In this document: in pieces, positions 54,914 through 63,168 of the stretch
Layout: every line of letters begins with the position of its first letter
How positions within the stretch are numbered: position 1 is the stretch's first letter
Notes under the pieces: model-generated
Database searches by the model: none
What the model was told of the DNA's origin: nothing
What the model saw: the letters and a program-made list of their open reading frames with translations, nothing else
NCBI RefSeq assembly: GCF_003217515.1
Contig: NZ_QJSX01000008.1
Location: 1,929 to 65,928 of the forward strand
DNA from: Deinococcus yavapaiensis KR-236
Lineage (GTDB): Bacteria; Deinococcota; Deinococci; Deinococcales; Deinococcaceae
Length of the DNA stretch: 64,000 bases
Reading direction: 5' to 3'
Position numbers and translations under genes: made by a program

Positions 54914-55898
54914 GCGCGGCCTCGTGATCGGGAAGTTCGCTCCCCTGCACAAAGGGCACGAACTCCTGATCGAGACGGCCCTCTCGGCGTGCGAGACGGT
55001 GAGCGTGTGGTGCTACTCCGAGCCCGACTTTCACGACATGCCGACGAGCGTGCGCCAAGACTGGATTCGCGCGCTGTTTCCGAGCGTGACGGTCCTGCCG
55101 AACGCGCCGAGCCCGCCGCCGAACGACGCGCCCGACGAGACGCATCGAGCGTACGTGGGAAGCGTGCTCGACACTTGGAACGTGCGTCCCGACGTCGTGT
55201 TCACGAGCGAGGCGTACGGAGAGAGCTTGGCCGTGACGCTGGGTTGCGAGCACCGGATGGTCGATGGCACGCGGAAGCGAGTTCCCATTTCCGGGACGCG
55301 CGTTCGCGCCGACGTACACGCGCACCGATCCTTCTTGTCGCCGCTCGTGTACGCGCATTTCGTGCAAAAGGTCGTGCTGCTCGGCGCGGAGTCCACGGGC
55401 AAGAGCACCTTGACGGCGTTGCTGGCGCGCGAGTTCGCGACGCTCGGCGTCGCGGAGTACGGACGGGAGGTGTTCGAGCGCGAGAACGGAGTCTTGCGGC
55501 CCGAGCACTTCGTGGAGATCGCCCGAGGACACCGCGCCTTGGAGGACGCGGCCCTGCTCTCGCCGAACGTGCACCGCTTCCTGTTCGTGGACACGAACGC
55601 CCTCGCAACGGCGATGTGGTCGTTTTGGCTCACGAGAACTTGCGAGCCCGACGTGCTTCGTCTCGCCGACGAGTGTCGGTCGCGGTACGCTCACGTCTTC
55701 GTGTGCGCCGACGACATCGCCTTCGAGCAGGACGGCTGGCGGTCGAACACGTCCGTGCGCTCGGTGCAGCAGGCGACGGTGTTGTACGACCTCGCGGCGC
55801 GCGGCATTCCGTACACGGTATTGCACGGGTCCTTGAAGCAACGTTTGGCGCGCGTTCACTTTGAACTCGTCGGCAAAAGTCTATATCGTGGCGTTTGA
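54897..55898 (+). CDS. NadR-like bifunctional NMN adenylyltransferase / ribosylnicotinamide kinase
   Basis: 333 residues from GTG 54897. The nucleotidyltransferase domain (about 8-155) has GKFAPLHKGHELLIE and PISGTRVRADV. The kinase domain (about 160-333) has P-loop GAESTGKSTL and DTNALATAMWS. The N-terminal helix-turn-helix of enteric NadR is missing, so this protein does not regulate transcription; NrtR takes that role here. It makes NAD from NMN and NMN from the riboside imported by PnuC, completing the operon. Confidence 0.93.
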   Translation: MSPRFERGLVIGKFAPLHKGHELLIETALSACETVSVWCYSEPDFHDMPTSVRQDWIRALFPSVTVLPNAPSPPPNDAPDETHRAYVGSVLDTWNVRPDVVFTSEAYGESLAVTLGCEHRMVDGTRKRVPISGTRVRADVHAHRSFLSPLVYAHFVQKVVLLGAESTGKSTLTALLAREFATLGVAEYGREVFERENGVLRPEHFVEIARGHRALEDAALLSPNVHRFLFVDTNALATAMWSFWLTRTCEPDVLRLADECRSRYAHVFVCADDIAFEQDGWRSNTSVRSVQQATVLYDLAARGIPYTVLHGSLKQRLARVHFELVGKSLYRGV

Positions 55899-55923
55899 CA
55901 CTTTTCGAAATTAAGCGTAAGAT
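55895..55923 (+). promoter_or_regulatory. Strong promoter of the TM2-protein gene
   Basis: TTGACA (55895-55900), 17 bp, TAAGAT (55918-55923); perfect -35 and optimal spacing. The -35 overlaps the stop codon of the NadR-like gene. Confidence 0.8.
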
Positions 55924-55954
55924 GAAAGGCAAAGTGCGACTTGGAGGGCAGTGT

Positions 55955-56296
55955 ATGTCGATGAACGATCCGCAGACCGGCCAGCCTTACTCTCAGCCTG
56001 TTCCTGCCGACACCAGCAGCAAAAAAGTTCTCGCAGGCGTCCTCGGCATCCTGTTCGGTTCACTCGGCGTCCACAAGTTTGTTCTCGGGATGAATACCCA
56101 AGGCTTCATTTTGCTAGGGATCTCGGTCGCGTGCTGGATCTTAACGATCGTGACGTTCGGCATCGGTGGTCTGATCACCATGCCGATCCTGACCGTCCTC
56201 GGCATCATCGGCCTCATCGAAGGCATCATGTACCTCGTCAAGAGCGACAGCGATTTCTACCGCACCTACATGGTCGGTAAGAAGCCCTGGTTCTGA
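55955..56296 (+). CDS. TM2-domain membrane protein
   Basis: 113 residues from ATG 55955 behind GGAGG. A Gln/Pro-rich head (NDPQTGQPYSQPVPAD) precedes the TM2 domain: KVLAGVLGILFGSLGVHKFVLG with its Gly-His-Lys-Phe signature, then a second span GFILLGISVACWILTIVTFG and a third hydrophobic stretch in ITMPILTVLGIIGLIEGIMYL. Function of TM2 proteins is not settled. Base composition is lower in GC than its neighbours. Own promoter and terminator. Confidence 0.88.
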   Translation: MSMNDPQTGQPYSQPVPADTSSKKVLAGVLGILFGSLGVHKFVLGMNTQGFILLGISVACWILTIVTFGIGGLITMPILTVLGIIGLIEGIMYLVKSDSDFYRTYMVGKKPWF

Positions 56297-56312
56297 CCTT
56301 TTCTCGACTGTC

Positions 56313-56340
56313 AAGGGCCGCCGTTCGAGGCGGCCCTTTA
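56313..56340 (+). terminator. Terminator of the TM2-protein gene
   Basis: AAGGGCCGCC, GTTCGA loop, GGCGGCCCTT, then TATA. 10-bp perfect stem. The following TATACT doubles as the likely -10 for gatB. Confidence 0.75.
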
Positions 56341-56351
56341 TACTTGCCTCC

Positions 56352-57764
56352 ATGTACGAGGCGGTCATCGGGTTGGAAGTTCACTTGCACCTTCGCACGC
56401 GCACGAAGATGTTCTCGGGTTGTCGTGCCGACTACTACGGCGCCGAGCCCAACACCTTCACGGACCCCCTGACGCTCGGCTTGCCGGGAACGCTGCCGAC
56501 GATCAACCAGGAAGCCGTCGAACTCGCCCTCATGTTCGGCCTCGCGCTGAACTGCGACGTCGAGGGCTTCACGCAGTTCCACCGCAAGAACTACTTCTAC
56601 CCGGACGCTCCCAAAAACTATCAAATCAGCCAGTACGACCGACCCATCGCCCGCGACGGTTTCGTAGAAGTCATGGGCCGCCGTATCGGCATCAAACGCG
56701 CGCACCTCGAGGACGACGCGGGCAAGCTCATCCACCCGACGTACGCGCCGTACTCGTTGCTGGACCTCAACCGCGCCGGAATGCCCCTCATCGAGATGGT
56801 GACGGAAGCGGACTTGCGCACGCCCGAGGAAGCGCGCGAATTCCTGAGCCTCATTCGCTCCGTCGCGCAAGCCCTCGGGGTGTCCGACGCGAACCCCGAG
56901 GAAGGCCAGATGCGCTGCGACGTGAACGTCTCGATTCACAAGCCCGGCGAGCCTTGGGGCACCAAGGTGGAAGTCAAGAACCTCAACTCCTTCAAAAGCG
57001 TCGCGCGGTCCCTGGAGTACGAGATCGCTCGGCAAACGCGCGTCCTCGAAAACGGCGGCAAGATCAACCAGGACACCATGGGCTGGGACGAGGGCGGTCA
57101 GAAGACGTACCTCATGCGAACGAAGGAAGGCGAGGCGGACTACCGGTACTTTCCCGAGCCGGACCTTCCGCCCCTCAACATCACCCGCGAGTGGATCGAG
57201 ACCGTTCGCGCGAAGATGCCCGAACTGCCCGCCAACAAGAAAGCCCGCCTCGTCGCCCTCGGCGTCAAGGAAGCGGACGCACACGCGATTTCGCACGACG
57301 TGGGGCTCAGCCGCTTTCTCGACGAGGCCTTGCAGAGCGGCGCGGACGCGCAGAAGCTCGCGAACTGGTTGCTCGGGGACGTCGCGGGCTGGCTTGCCGC
57401 GCGAGAACTCGAAGTGTTCGCCAGCAAGCTCGTTCCCGCGCACCTCGCGGCCCTCGTGAAGCTCATCGACAACGGCGCGATCAGCGGCAAGATGGGCAAG
57501 GACCTCCTGCCCGAACTCATGGAAGGCGCCGACCCCGAGGCGCTCGTCAAAGAGCGCGGTCTGAGCGTCGTCACGGACACCTCGGCCATCGAGGCGGCCG
57601 TGGACCGCGCCATCACCGCCAATTCCACGGCGGTGGCGCAGTTCAAGGCGGGCAACGCGAAGGCCATGAACGCCTTGTTCGGCCCAGTGATGCGCGAACT
57701 CGGCGGAAAGGCGAAGCCGGAACTCGTGCGAGACGTTTTGACGCGCAAGCTCGGCGAAGCGTGA
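56352..57764 (+). CDS. gatB: Aspartyl/glutamyl-tRNA amidotransferase subunit B
   Basis: 470 residues. GatB signatures: YEAVIGLEVHLHLRTRTKMF at the N-terminus, NRAGMPLIEMVTEADLRTPEEA, MRCDVNVSI, VEVKNLNSFKSV and YRYFPEPDLPPL; the C-terminal YqeY/tail domain is complete. With GatA and GatC it converts Glu-tRNA(Gln) or Asp-tRNA(Asn) to the amides; neither partner gene is here. TATACT lies 7 nt before the ATG with no Shine-Dalgarno, so it is probably leaderless. Confidence 0.96.
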   Translation: MYEAVIGLEVHLHLRTRTKMFSGCRADYYGAEPNTFTDPLTLGLPGTLPTINQEAVELALMFGLALNCDVEGFTQFHRKNYFYPDAPKNYQISQYDRPIARDGFVEVMGRRIGIKRAHLEDDAGKLIHPTYAPYSLLDLNRAGMPLIEMVTEADLRTPEEAREFLSLIRSVAQALGVSDANPEEGQMRCDVNVSIHKPGEPWGTKVEVKNLNSFKSVARSLEYEIARQTRVLENGGKINQDTMGWDEGGQKTYLMRTKEGEADYRYFPEPDLPPLNITREWIETVRAKMPELPANKKARLVALGVKEADAHAISHDVGLSRFLDEALQSGADAQKLANWLLGDVAGWLAARELEVFASKLVPAHLAALVKLIDNGAISGKMGKDLLPELMEGADPEALVKERGLSVVTDTSAIEAAVDRAITANSTAVAQFKAGNAKAMNALFGPVMRELGGKAKPELVRDVLTRKLGEA

Positions 57765-58417
57765 GCGACCTTGCCCGAGCGCCTCTCTGGGCGATTCGCG
57801 CGCAACAGGCGAGCGCCATCGGGTACGCCGTCGCGTCGCTGGTCGTCGATGACCTCAGCGTCTTGTCGCTTTGGACGATCTTGCTGACGTTGCTGTCCGT
57901 CGCCGTGCTGCAATTGCAAGCGGCGCTGTTGCCGAACTTGCTGAGCTTGCGCGCGGTCGAACCGTTCGACGTCTCGCTGCAACGCTTCCGTCGCGTGTAT
58001 CTGTGGTCGCTCGGCGGGTCGACCGTGCAGTTCGGGTTTCTGACGTTGCTGTGGCTTTCGGCGCTCGTGTCGCCCGACGACACCGACGCGTTCAACGTCG
58101 GCACCTTCGCGATGGTGCTCGTCGCGTGGAGCTTTTCCTTGTACGCGAGCTTCCGCGTCCTCGTGACCTTCGTCGTGGCCCTGCAGCAACCGCGCGACTT
58201 GCCCGTGCGCGCGGAGCTTCGCGAGTGGCTGCTTCGCTCCGCGCTCGCAGGCGGTCTGTTCGCTTTGCTGAACGTCGCAGAGTCGGTGCGAGGTCAAGAC
58301 GTCGCGAAGGCCCTCGCGTGGCCCGACGTCGTGCCGCTCGCCTTGTTCGCGCTCGTCGCCGGACTCGACGCGGTGGTGCCGCTCTTGATTCGCCGTGCGC
58401 TCGCCCGGGTGCCGTGA
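57761..58417 (+). CDS. Hypothetical polytopic membrane protein coupled to gatB
   Basis: 218 residues from GTG 57761 (GTGA overlap with gatB). About six hydrophobic spans: near 25-65 (two), 80-105, 118-145, 165-185 and 190-212. No conserved motif that I recognise. It is co-transcribed with gatB but a role in tRNA amidation is not suggested by the sequence. The long in-frame open region upstream is a shadow of gatB. Confidence 0.72.
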   Translation: MSDLARAPLWAIRAQQASAIGYAVASLVVDDLSVLSLWTILLTLLSVAVLQLQAALLPNLLSLRAVEPFDVSLQRFRRVYLWSLGGSTVQFGFLTLLWLSALVSPDDTDAFNVGTFAMVLVAWSFSLYASFRVLVTFVVALQQPRDLPVRAELREWLLRSALAGGLFALLNVAESVRGQDVAKALAWPDVVPLALFALVAGLDAVVPLLIRRALARVP

Positions 58418-58438
58418 AGGCAAGGTAGAGTGAGCGCG

Positions 58439-58444
58439 TACAAT
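58439..58444 (+). promoter_or_regulatory. Putative -10 of fba
   Basis: TACAAT 19 nt before the ATG of fba, leaving a short leader with GGGAGG. No clear -35 is seen (GCAAGG region). Confidence 0.45.
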
Positions 58445-58463
58445 TCATTCCCGGGAGGTATTC

Positions 58464-59381
58464 ATGCTCGTCACTGGTTCCGAAATTCTCGTTCCCGCCC
58501 GCGAGGGCAAGTACGGCGTCGGCTCGTTCAACACCAACGACCTCGAAATCACCCAGTCCATCATTCACACGGCGGAAAAGCTGCGCAGTCCCGTCATGGT
58601 CCAAGTCAGCGAGGGTGCGCTGAAGTACGCGGGCAAGGACCTCGTGAACGTCGTGATCGACCTCGCGACGCGCGCCAGCGTTCCAGTGGCTTTGCACCTC
58701 GACCACGGCTCGTCGTACGAAAGCGCCCTCAAGGCCATTCGACTCGGCTTCACGTCCGTCATGATCGACGCGTCGCACCACCCCTTCGAGGAGAACACCC
58801 GTGAAACGAGGCGCGTCGTGGAAGCCGCGCACGCCATGGGCATCACCGTGGAAAGCGAACTCGGCCGTCTCGGCGGCATCGAGGAGCACATCGTCGTCGA
58901 CGAGAAGGACGCGTTCCTCACCGACCCCGAGGAAGCCCAGCGCTTCGTCGAAGCGACCGGCACGGATTATCTCGCGATCGCCATCGGAACGTCGCACGGC
59001 GCGTACAAGGGCAAGGGGCGCCCGTACATCGACCACGCGCGCATCCAAAAGGTTTCCGAACTCGTCTCCGTGCCGCTCGTCGCACACGGCTCCAGTGGCG
59101 TGCCGCAAGACATCGTCGAGCGCCTGCGGGCCGCGGGCGGCGAGATCGGCGACGCGCAGGGAATCGCGGACGAGGACCTCAAGGAGGCCACGCAGCACGG
59201 CATCGCCAAGGTGAACGTCGACACCGACCTGCGCCTTGCCATGACGGTCGGCATTCGCGAAGTGCTGCAAAAGAACCCCAAGGAATTCGATCCTCGCAAA
59301 ATCCTCGGGCCTGCACGCGACCTCATGAGCCGCATCGTGGAGCACAAGATGACGGTGCTCGGCTCGGTCGGCAAAGCGTAA
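58464..59381 (+). CDS. fba: Class II fructose-bisphosphate aldolase
   Basis: 305 residues behind GGGAGG. Zinc aldolase motifs: HLDHGSSYESALKAI (D80 base, H81 ligand), the Glu of ITVESELGRLGGIE, His in AIAIGTSHGAYKG and HGSSGVPQ, and NVDTDLRLA for phosphate. It cleaves fructose-1,6-bisphosphate in glycolysis; length and sequence fit the Thermus/Deinococcus type. Tagatose-bisphosphate activity cannot be excluded. Confidence 0.95.
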   Translation: MLVTGSEILVPAREGKYGVGSFNTNDLEITQSIIHTAEKLRSPVMVQVSEGALKYAGKDLVNVVIDLATRASVPVALHLDHGSSYESALKAIRLGFTSVMIDASHHPFEENTRETRRVVEAAHAMGITVESELGRLGGIEEHIVVDEKDAFLTDPEEAQRFVEATGTDYLAIAIGTSHGAYKGKGRPYIDHARIQKVSELVSVPLVAHGSSGVPQDIVERLRAAGGEIGDAQGIADEDLKEATQHGIAKVNVDTDLRLAMTVGIREVLQKNPKEFDPRKILGPARDLMSRIVEHKMTVLGSVGKA

Positions 59382-59416
59382 GCGAGAAATCCCGTCGGCG
59401 TCGAGCGGAACGCCAG

Positions 59417-59450
59417 CCGTCGGAACGTCCGTGGCGGGCGTTCCTGACGG
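59417..59450 (+). terminator. Stem-loop after fba
   Basis: CCGTCGGAACG and CGTTCCTGACGG pair with one bulge around an 11-nt loop, 36 bp after the fba stop. No T-run. The rest of the gap to 59542 contains a TATGCT near 59526 that may be the -10 for the next gene. Confidence 0.5.
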
Positions 59451-59542
59451 CATTCTCGACGCACCGTACCTCTTCTTATATCTCTTCATGGACCGCAGCT
59501 TGAGGTTTTCTCACGCACGGAAGCTATGCTCGAGTCGCCATC

Positions 59543-60334
59543 ATGCTCTCAGCGCGCCTTTTCCGCACTTCGCACCTCCTGCTCGGCACCGCCTTCCTGA
59601 CCGTGACCCTCGGTGACGTCGCCGCGCAAGGCACTTTGCCGAGCGACGTGCGCAGTCGCTTGGCGGCCCTACTTCCCGACAGCGGGCAGAGCGCGCAGGT
59701 GATGAGTCTCGTGCGCGACTCGAACTGGCTGGCCTTGCAACGCAAACTGCAGCAAGCCATCGCGCAGGACACGCGGTGGTTCGACGAGTACCGCCGCGTC
59801 AACGCCACCGCCACCGACTTGCCCTGGAACGCCAAGTTCGGCCTCAGCCGAGACGAATGGGAGGCGTTCAACAAGGACTCCGGTTGGCGCTTCATTCGAA
59901 CCGTCCCCGCTCAAACCGTGCGCGTCGCGTTTCAACGCGTCGGAAATCGCGTGACGTTCCTTGGAACGTCCGGAGCCGAAGGCCTCGACGGTCTCTCGCT
60001 TGACTTGTCGAGCGGCGAGATGCGCTTGCCGGAAGGCTACACGACCAAGCCGTACAGCGTGGACATCACCGTTCGCAACGGACGCGACACCAAGAGCGGG
60101 TACGTCGATCCTTTCGGGCAGTCGCGGCGCGGTCTGGCGTGGAAGTTCGTCGTGATGAACTCCACCACCCAAGTCTCGGCGTACGTTCATCTGCTGCAAC
60201 TCGAAAACGGCTCGGTGGTGCTGTCATACGACCGCAGTGTCGGCGTGCGCAACCAAAAGCTGCTGCCTAAAGTCGAGATTCGCCTGCAGTTCGACAAACG
60301 TGCGGGCGCGAGCACCACGAAACGCACGAATTGA
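59543..60334 (+). CDS. Secreted hypothetical protein
   Basis: 263 residues. Signal peptide RTSHLLLGTAFLTVTLGDVAAQ, cleaved near residue 29. The mature part begins with a helical segment (LPSDVRSRLAALLPDSG onward, with WLALQRKLQQAI) and ends as a beta-rich domain (VRVAFQRVGNRVTFLG, GYTTKPYSVDITVRNG). No Cys. No family recognised. It is followed 11 bp later by a small gene on the same strand, likely co-transcribed. Confidence 0.75.
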   Translation: MLSARLFRTSHLLLGTAFLTVTLGDVAAQGTLPSDVRSRLAALLPDSGQSAQVMSLVRDSNWLALQRKLQQAIAQDTRWFDEYRRVNATATDLPWNAKFGLSRDEWEAFNKDSGWRFIRTVPAQTVRVAFQRVGNRVTFLGTSGAEGLDGLSLDLSSGEMRLPEGYTTKPYSVDITVRNGRDTKSGYVDPFGQSRRGLAWKFVVMNSTTQVSAYVHLLQLENGSVVLSYDRSVGVRNQKLLPKVEIRLQFDKRAGASTTKRTN

Positions 60335-60345
60335 GGAACTTGACC

Positions 60346-60591
60346 GTGACGTGGCGGGAACTGGAGGAACGCGTCGGCTTGGAGAACCTGCCGGCCTTTC
60401 ACCGAGCGTTCCTGCTTTGGCGCGGCGTGGACGACCCGGGCGCCATGCCTCTGCGGCGCGTGCAGCAACGCGTGGAAGCCGAGCTCAACCGCATGGTGCA
60501 AAGCGGCGACGCGACGCGCTTGGACGGCGATTGGAACTTGCAGCCGAACGCCCTGGCGACCTTCGAGGCGGCCAAGGCGTACTTGTCTTGA
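60346..60591 (+). CDS. Small hypothetical protein, possibly nucleic-acid-binding
   Basis: 81 residues from GTG 60346, 9 nt after GAGGAA; TTG 60340 and 60331 are in-frame alternatives, the latter overlapping the previous stop. Helical, with WRELEERVGLENLPAFHRAFLLWRGVDDPG and RRVQQRVEAELNRMVQSGD. The C-terminal half could be a small winged-helix-like fold, but no family is certain. Confidence 0.6.
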   Translation: MTWRELEERVGLENLPAFHRAFLLWRGVDDPGAMPLRRVQQRVEAELNRMVQSGDATRLDGDWNLQPNALATFEAAKAYLS

Positions 60592-60612
60592 GCGAACTCG
60601 TTCGGCGCGACG

Positions 60613-62013
60613 TCAAGCGCGCAACTCGGGACGGGCGAGCAGCAAGGTTCCCGCGCCCCACAAGCCTCCCAGGATCCACGTGGCGAGCGCGAAGGGCGGC
60701 ACGAACAGCGTCGCCGCGAACAAGGCGAGGCCGAGAACCGCGCCGAGCACGTCCGCCCGCGGAAGGCGCAAGGCGAGCGCGACCGCTCGGCCTCCGTCGT
60801 AAAGACTCACGGCGAGCCCCACGCTGAGCGCGAACAACGCCAGCACCGCGCCCACGAGCGCCGGGACGAGAAAGCCCGACAGTGCGCCAACCACCAGCGG
60901 CGGCACGATGAGGCCGAACACCAGCGTTCCCAACGCGAGGGTGCGTGTCAGCGCGTGGCGTTGGCGACGCGCGAGGCGCTCGGCGACGCCCGAGAGGAAG
61001 AGCAGCAGCACGATCGCGCACAAGGCGGCGACGTACAGCGGCGTCCACGCGCCCGCCCCGATCCACGCCAGCAACGGCTGGAAGGCGCTCGCCGTGCCGA
61101 GCGCGGGCAGCGGCTTGGTGCTGAGACCCTCGCGGCTGCCCTCGACGTTGCCGAGCAGTGCGCTCGGCGCGTTCGCCACGACGGCGCCGGGCCGCTGACG
61201 CACATCTCCCAGGAATGCCACGACGTCTCCGCCCACGTTCGCGCCGGGCAGCAAAACGACGTCGCCGCCAAGGGCCACGACATTGCCGGGCACCGCGTGA
61301 TCCACGACGACGTCGCGTCCGACGCGAACGACGTTCGTGCCGGTGGTGCCGCCTGAAAAGAGAGTGCCGAGCGGCGCGAACATCAGCGCAAAGGCCGAGG
61401 CGAGGGCCAGCGCGCCCGAGCGCCGCACGGTGGGGGTGGGGCGCCACAAGCTGAGGACGCTCGCGCCGAGCGCCAGCGCGAATCCCACGAATACCAGCGG
61501 CGACAACCCTGAAAGCAGCGACTGCAGAACGGTAACGCCCACCGCGACGTTCGGCCAAGCGAAGGCCATCGTCAGTAGCGAGAACGCCACCAGCAAGCCT
61601 CCGACGAGCACGAGCGGCGCCGGGTTTTGGCTCGCCTCGGCGTGCACGCGCTTGGCGACCGCCGCCGCGATCGAGACAGGCGGCGCGACCCTCGGCAAGC
61701 TTCTCAGTGACGCCACGACTTCCGGGCGCGCGTCCTCGGCGACGCGGCTCGCGACGATCGCCGCGACGCTGCGCGGCATTCCCGGCGCGCGCGACAACGC
61801 CTGCGAGAGGGCGACGTCCCTCGCGACGCGGCTCGCCACCGACGCGGGCAGGGGAACGGACGGCAGGACGCTCAGGTCGTCGCCGACACGCTTGAGCTGC
61901 TCGTACGCGCGGCGACGCTCCTCGTCGGCGAGGCCCGCCTCGAAGGCGGCGCGCTCTTGAGATGACAGCGCTTCACCGTCCAATACGCGGTGCATCAATT
62001 CCTGCCAATTCAC
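60613..62013 (-). CDS. Polytopic anti-sigma-like protein with an internal beta-repeat segment
   Basis: 466 residues from GTG 62013 behind a perfect AAAGGAGGTGA. The N-terminal 60 residues (NWQELMHRVLDGEALSSQER) look like the cytoplasmic start of ECF anti-sigma factors but lack the zinc HxxxCxxC. About 65-125 is Ala/Val/Arg-rich. Then come spans near 130-205, a hydrophilic stretch at about 225-290 with bactofilin-like Gly/Val/Asn repeats (RVGRDVVVDHAVPGNVVALG, GANVGGDVVAFLGDVRQRPG), and six further spans to the end. It lies 39 bp behind the sigma gene, so it is the likely membrane regulator of that sigma factor. The combination is unusual. Confidence 0.72.
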   Translation of the reverse strand: MNWQELMHRVLDGEALSSQERAAFEAGLADEERRRAYEQLKRVGDDLSVLPSVPLPASVASRVARDVALSQALSRAPGMPRSVAAIVASRVAEDARPEVVASLRSLPRVAPPVSIAAAVAKRVHAEASQNPAPLVLVGGLLVAFSLLTMAFAWPNVAVGVTVLQSLLSGLSPLVFVGFALALGASVLSLWRPTPTVRRSGALALASAFALMFAPLGTLFSGGTTGTNVVRVGRDVVVDHAVPGNVVALGGDVVLLPGANVGGDVVAFLGDVRQRPGAVVANAPSALLGNVEGSREGLSTKPLPALGTASAFQPLLAWIGAGAWTPLYVAALCAIVLLLFLSGVAERLARRQRHALTRTLALGTLVFGLIVPPLVVGALSGFLVPALVGAVLALFALSVGLAVSLYDGGRAVALALRLPRADVLGAVLGLALFAATLFVPPFALATWILGGLWGAGTLLLARPELRA

Positions 62014-62052
62014 GGTGTTCCGTTCACCTCCTTTCGTGTCTTCGCGGCGTCC

Positions 62053-62634
62053 TCAATCCACATCCACCGCCCCTTGCAGCAATTCCGCCAGCATCTCCTT
62101 GGCGCGAAACACCCTGCTTTTCGCCGTCCCGACCGCGCAGTTCTGAATCTTGGCGATCTCGTCGTACGGCAGTTCCTCCACGAATCGCAGCACGACCGCT
62201 TCTCGGTACTCGGGCGCGAGGCGGCTCAGCGCCACTTGCACCCGCTCCGCCGTATCTGCGCTTTCCGCGACTTGCACGGGTCCGCGGCGCGAACTCGTCA
62301 CCTCGAAGCCGACGTCCTCGGCCGCCTCCTCGATCGAGAAGCGCGGCAGCACCTTGCGGCGATGCCGTTCGATCTGCGTGTTGCGCGCCACTTGATACAA
62401 CCACGGCAACACCTTCTCACCGGGTTTGAACGTCGAGATCGAGCGCCACGCTCGGTAGAACACTTCTTGCGTCAAGTCCAGCGCGTCCTCCTTGTTGCCT
62501 TCGAGGCGAAACAGGTAATTGAACATTCGGCTTTCAAAGGCGCTCACGAATTCGTGCCACGCCTCCTCATCTCCGGTCTTGAGGCGCGCGAGAGCGTCCG
62601 CAGTCAGAACTTCGGCCTCCGACACGTCTTTCAT
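62053..62634 (-). CDS. ECF-type RNA polymerase sigma factor
   Basis: 193 residues from ATG 62634 behind GAAGGGAG. Region 2 (about 30-95) has DALDLTQEVFYRAWRSISTF and WLYQVARNTQIERHRRK; region 4 (about 125-180) has LPYDEIAKIQNCAVGTAKSRVFRAKEML. No region 1 or 3. The protein cut downstream is a membrane-bound partner, implying envelope-stress control. Promoters it reads are not identified in the window. The long open frame upstream on this strand is not coding. Confidence 0.93.
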   Translation of the reverse strand: MKDVSEAEVLTADALARLKTGDEEAWHEFVSAFESRMFNYLFRLEGNKEDALDLTQEVFYRAWRSISTFKPGEKVLPWLYQVARNTQIERHRRKVLPRFSIEEAAEDVGFEVTSSRRGPVQVAESADTAERVQVALSRLAPEYREAVVLRFVEELPYDEIAKIQNCAVGTAKSRVFRAKEMLAELLQGAVDVD

Positions 62635-62733
62635 TACGCTCCCTTCCGCCCGAAAGTTCCGCGGCGATCCGACAAGGTGATCTTCCGTGCGTGTCCTCAC
62701 TTTAGCGAGATTTGTCGCTATCTTGATGGCACC

Positions 62734-63054
62734 TTGAACGCCGTCGACGTCATCACGCCCTTGCTGCCCGACCTGAGCCTCGGCGGTCTGCTGGGATTCT
62801 GCGCTGGCTTCGCGATCAAGAAGGCCAGCCGTGTCCTCATCCTGGTCGTCGGCGTCGTGTTCGTCCTCGTGCAAATCCTCGCGTACTACGGCATCATCAC
62901 CGTGCACTGGACGAAAGTGCAGGAACTCGCCGAACCCGTGCTGCGAACGGGCGCCGAGGACGGCGGCGCGTGGGCGCTCGAAGTCCTGCGCGCCAACCTT
63001 CCGTTCGGCGGAGCGTTCGTGGCGGGTCTGCTGCTGGGCTTGCGAGCGAAGTGA
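62734..63054 (+). CDS. FUN14-family membrane protein
   Basis: 106 residues from TTG 62734, with TATCTT 9 nt upstream. FUN14 pattern: GGLLGFCAGFAIKKASRVL, then VGVVFVLVQILAYYGIITVHW, and a C-terminal Gly-rich span LPFGGAFVAGLLLGL. Bacterial FUN14 proteins are small, function unknown; the eukaryotic relative is a mitophagy receptor. Divergent from the sigma gene, 99 bp apart, so it could be a target of that sigma factor. Confidence 0.8.
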   Translation: MNAVDVITPLLPDLSLGGLLGFCAGFAIKKASRVLILVVGVVFVLVQILAYYGIITVHWTKVQELAEPVLRTGAEDGGAWALEVLRANLPFGGAFVAGLLLGLRAK

Positions 63055-63168
63055 GCGGTGCGGGACGGGTGAGCGCCCGATTCGTTCGCGGCCCGCTCGA
63101 TTCGAGTTCCAACCGTGTCGCACGATCTCGGGCGGGCGCTTTGACACCGCTGCCTCGACGCGCGCCCT

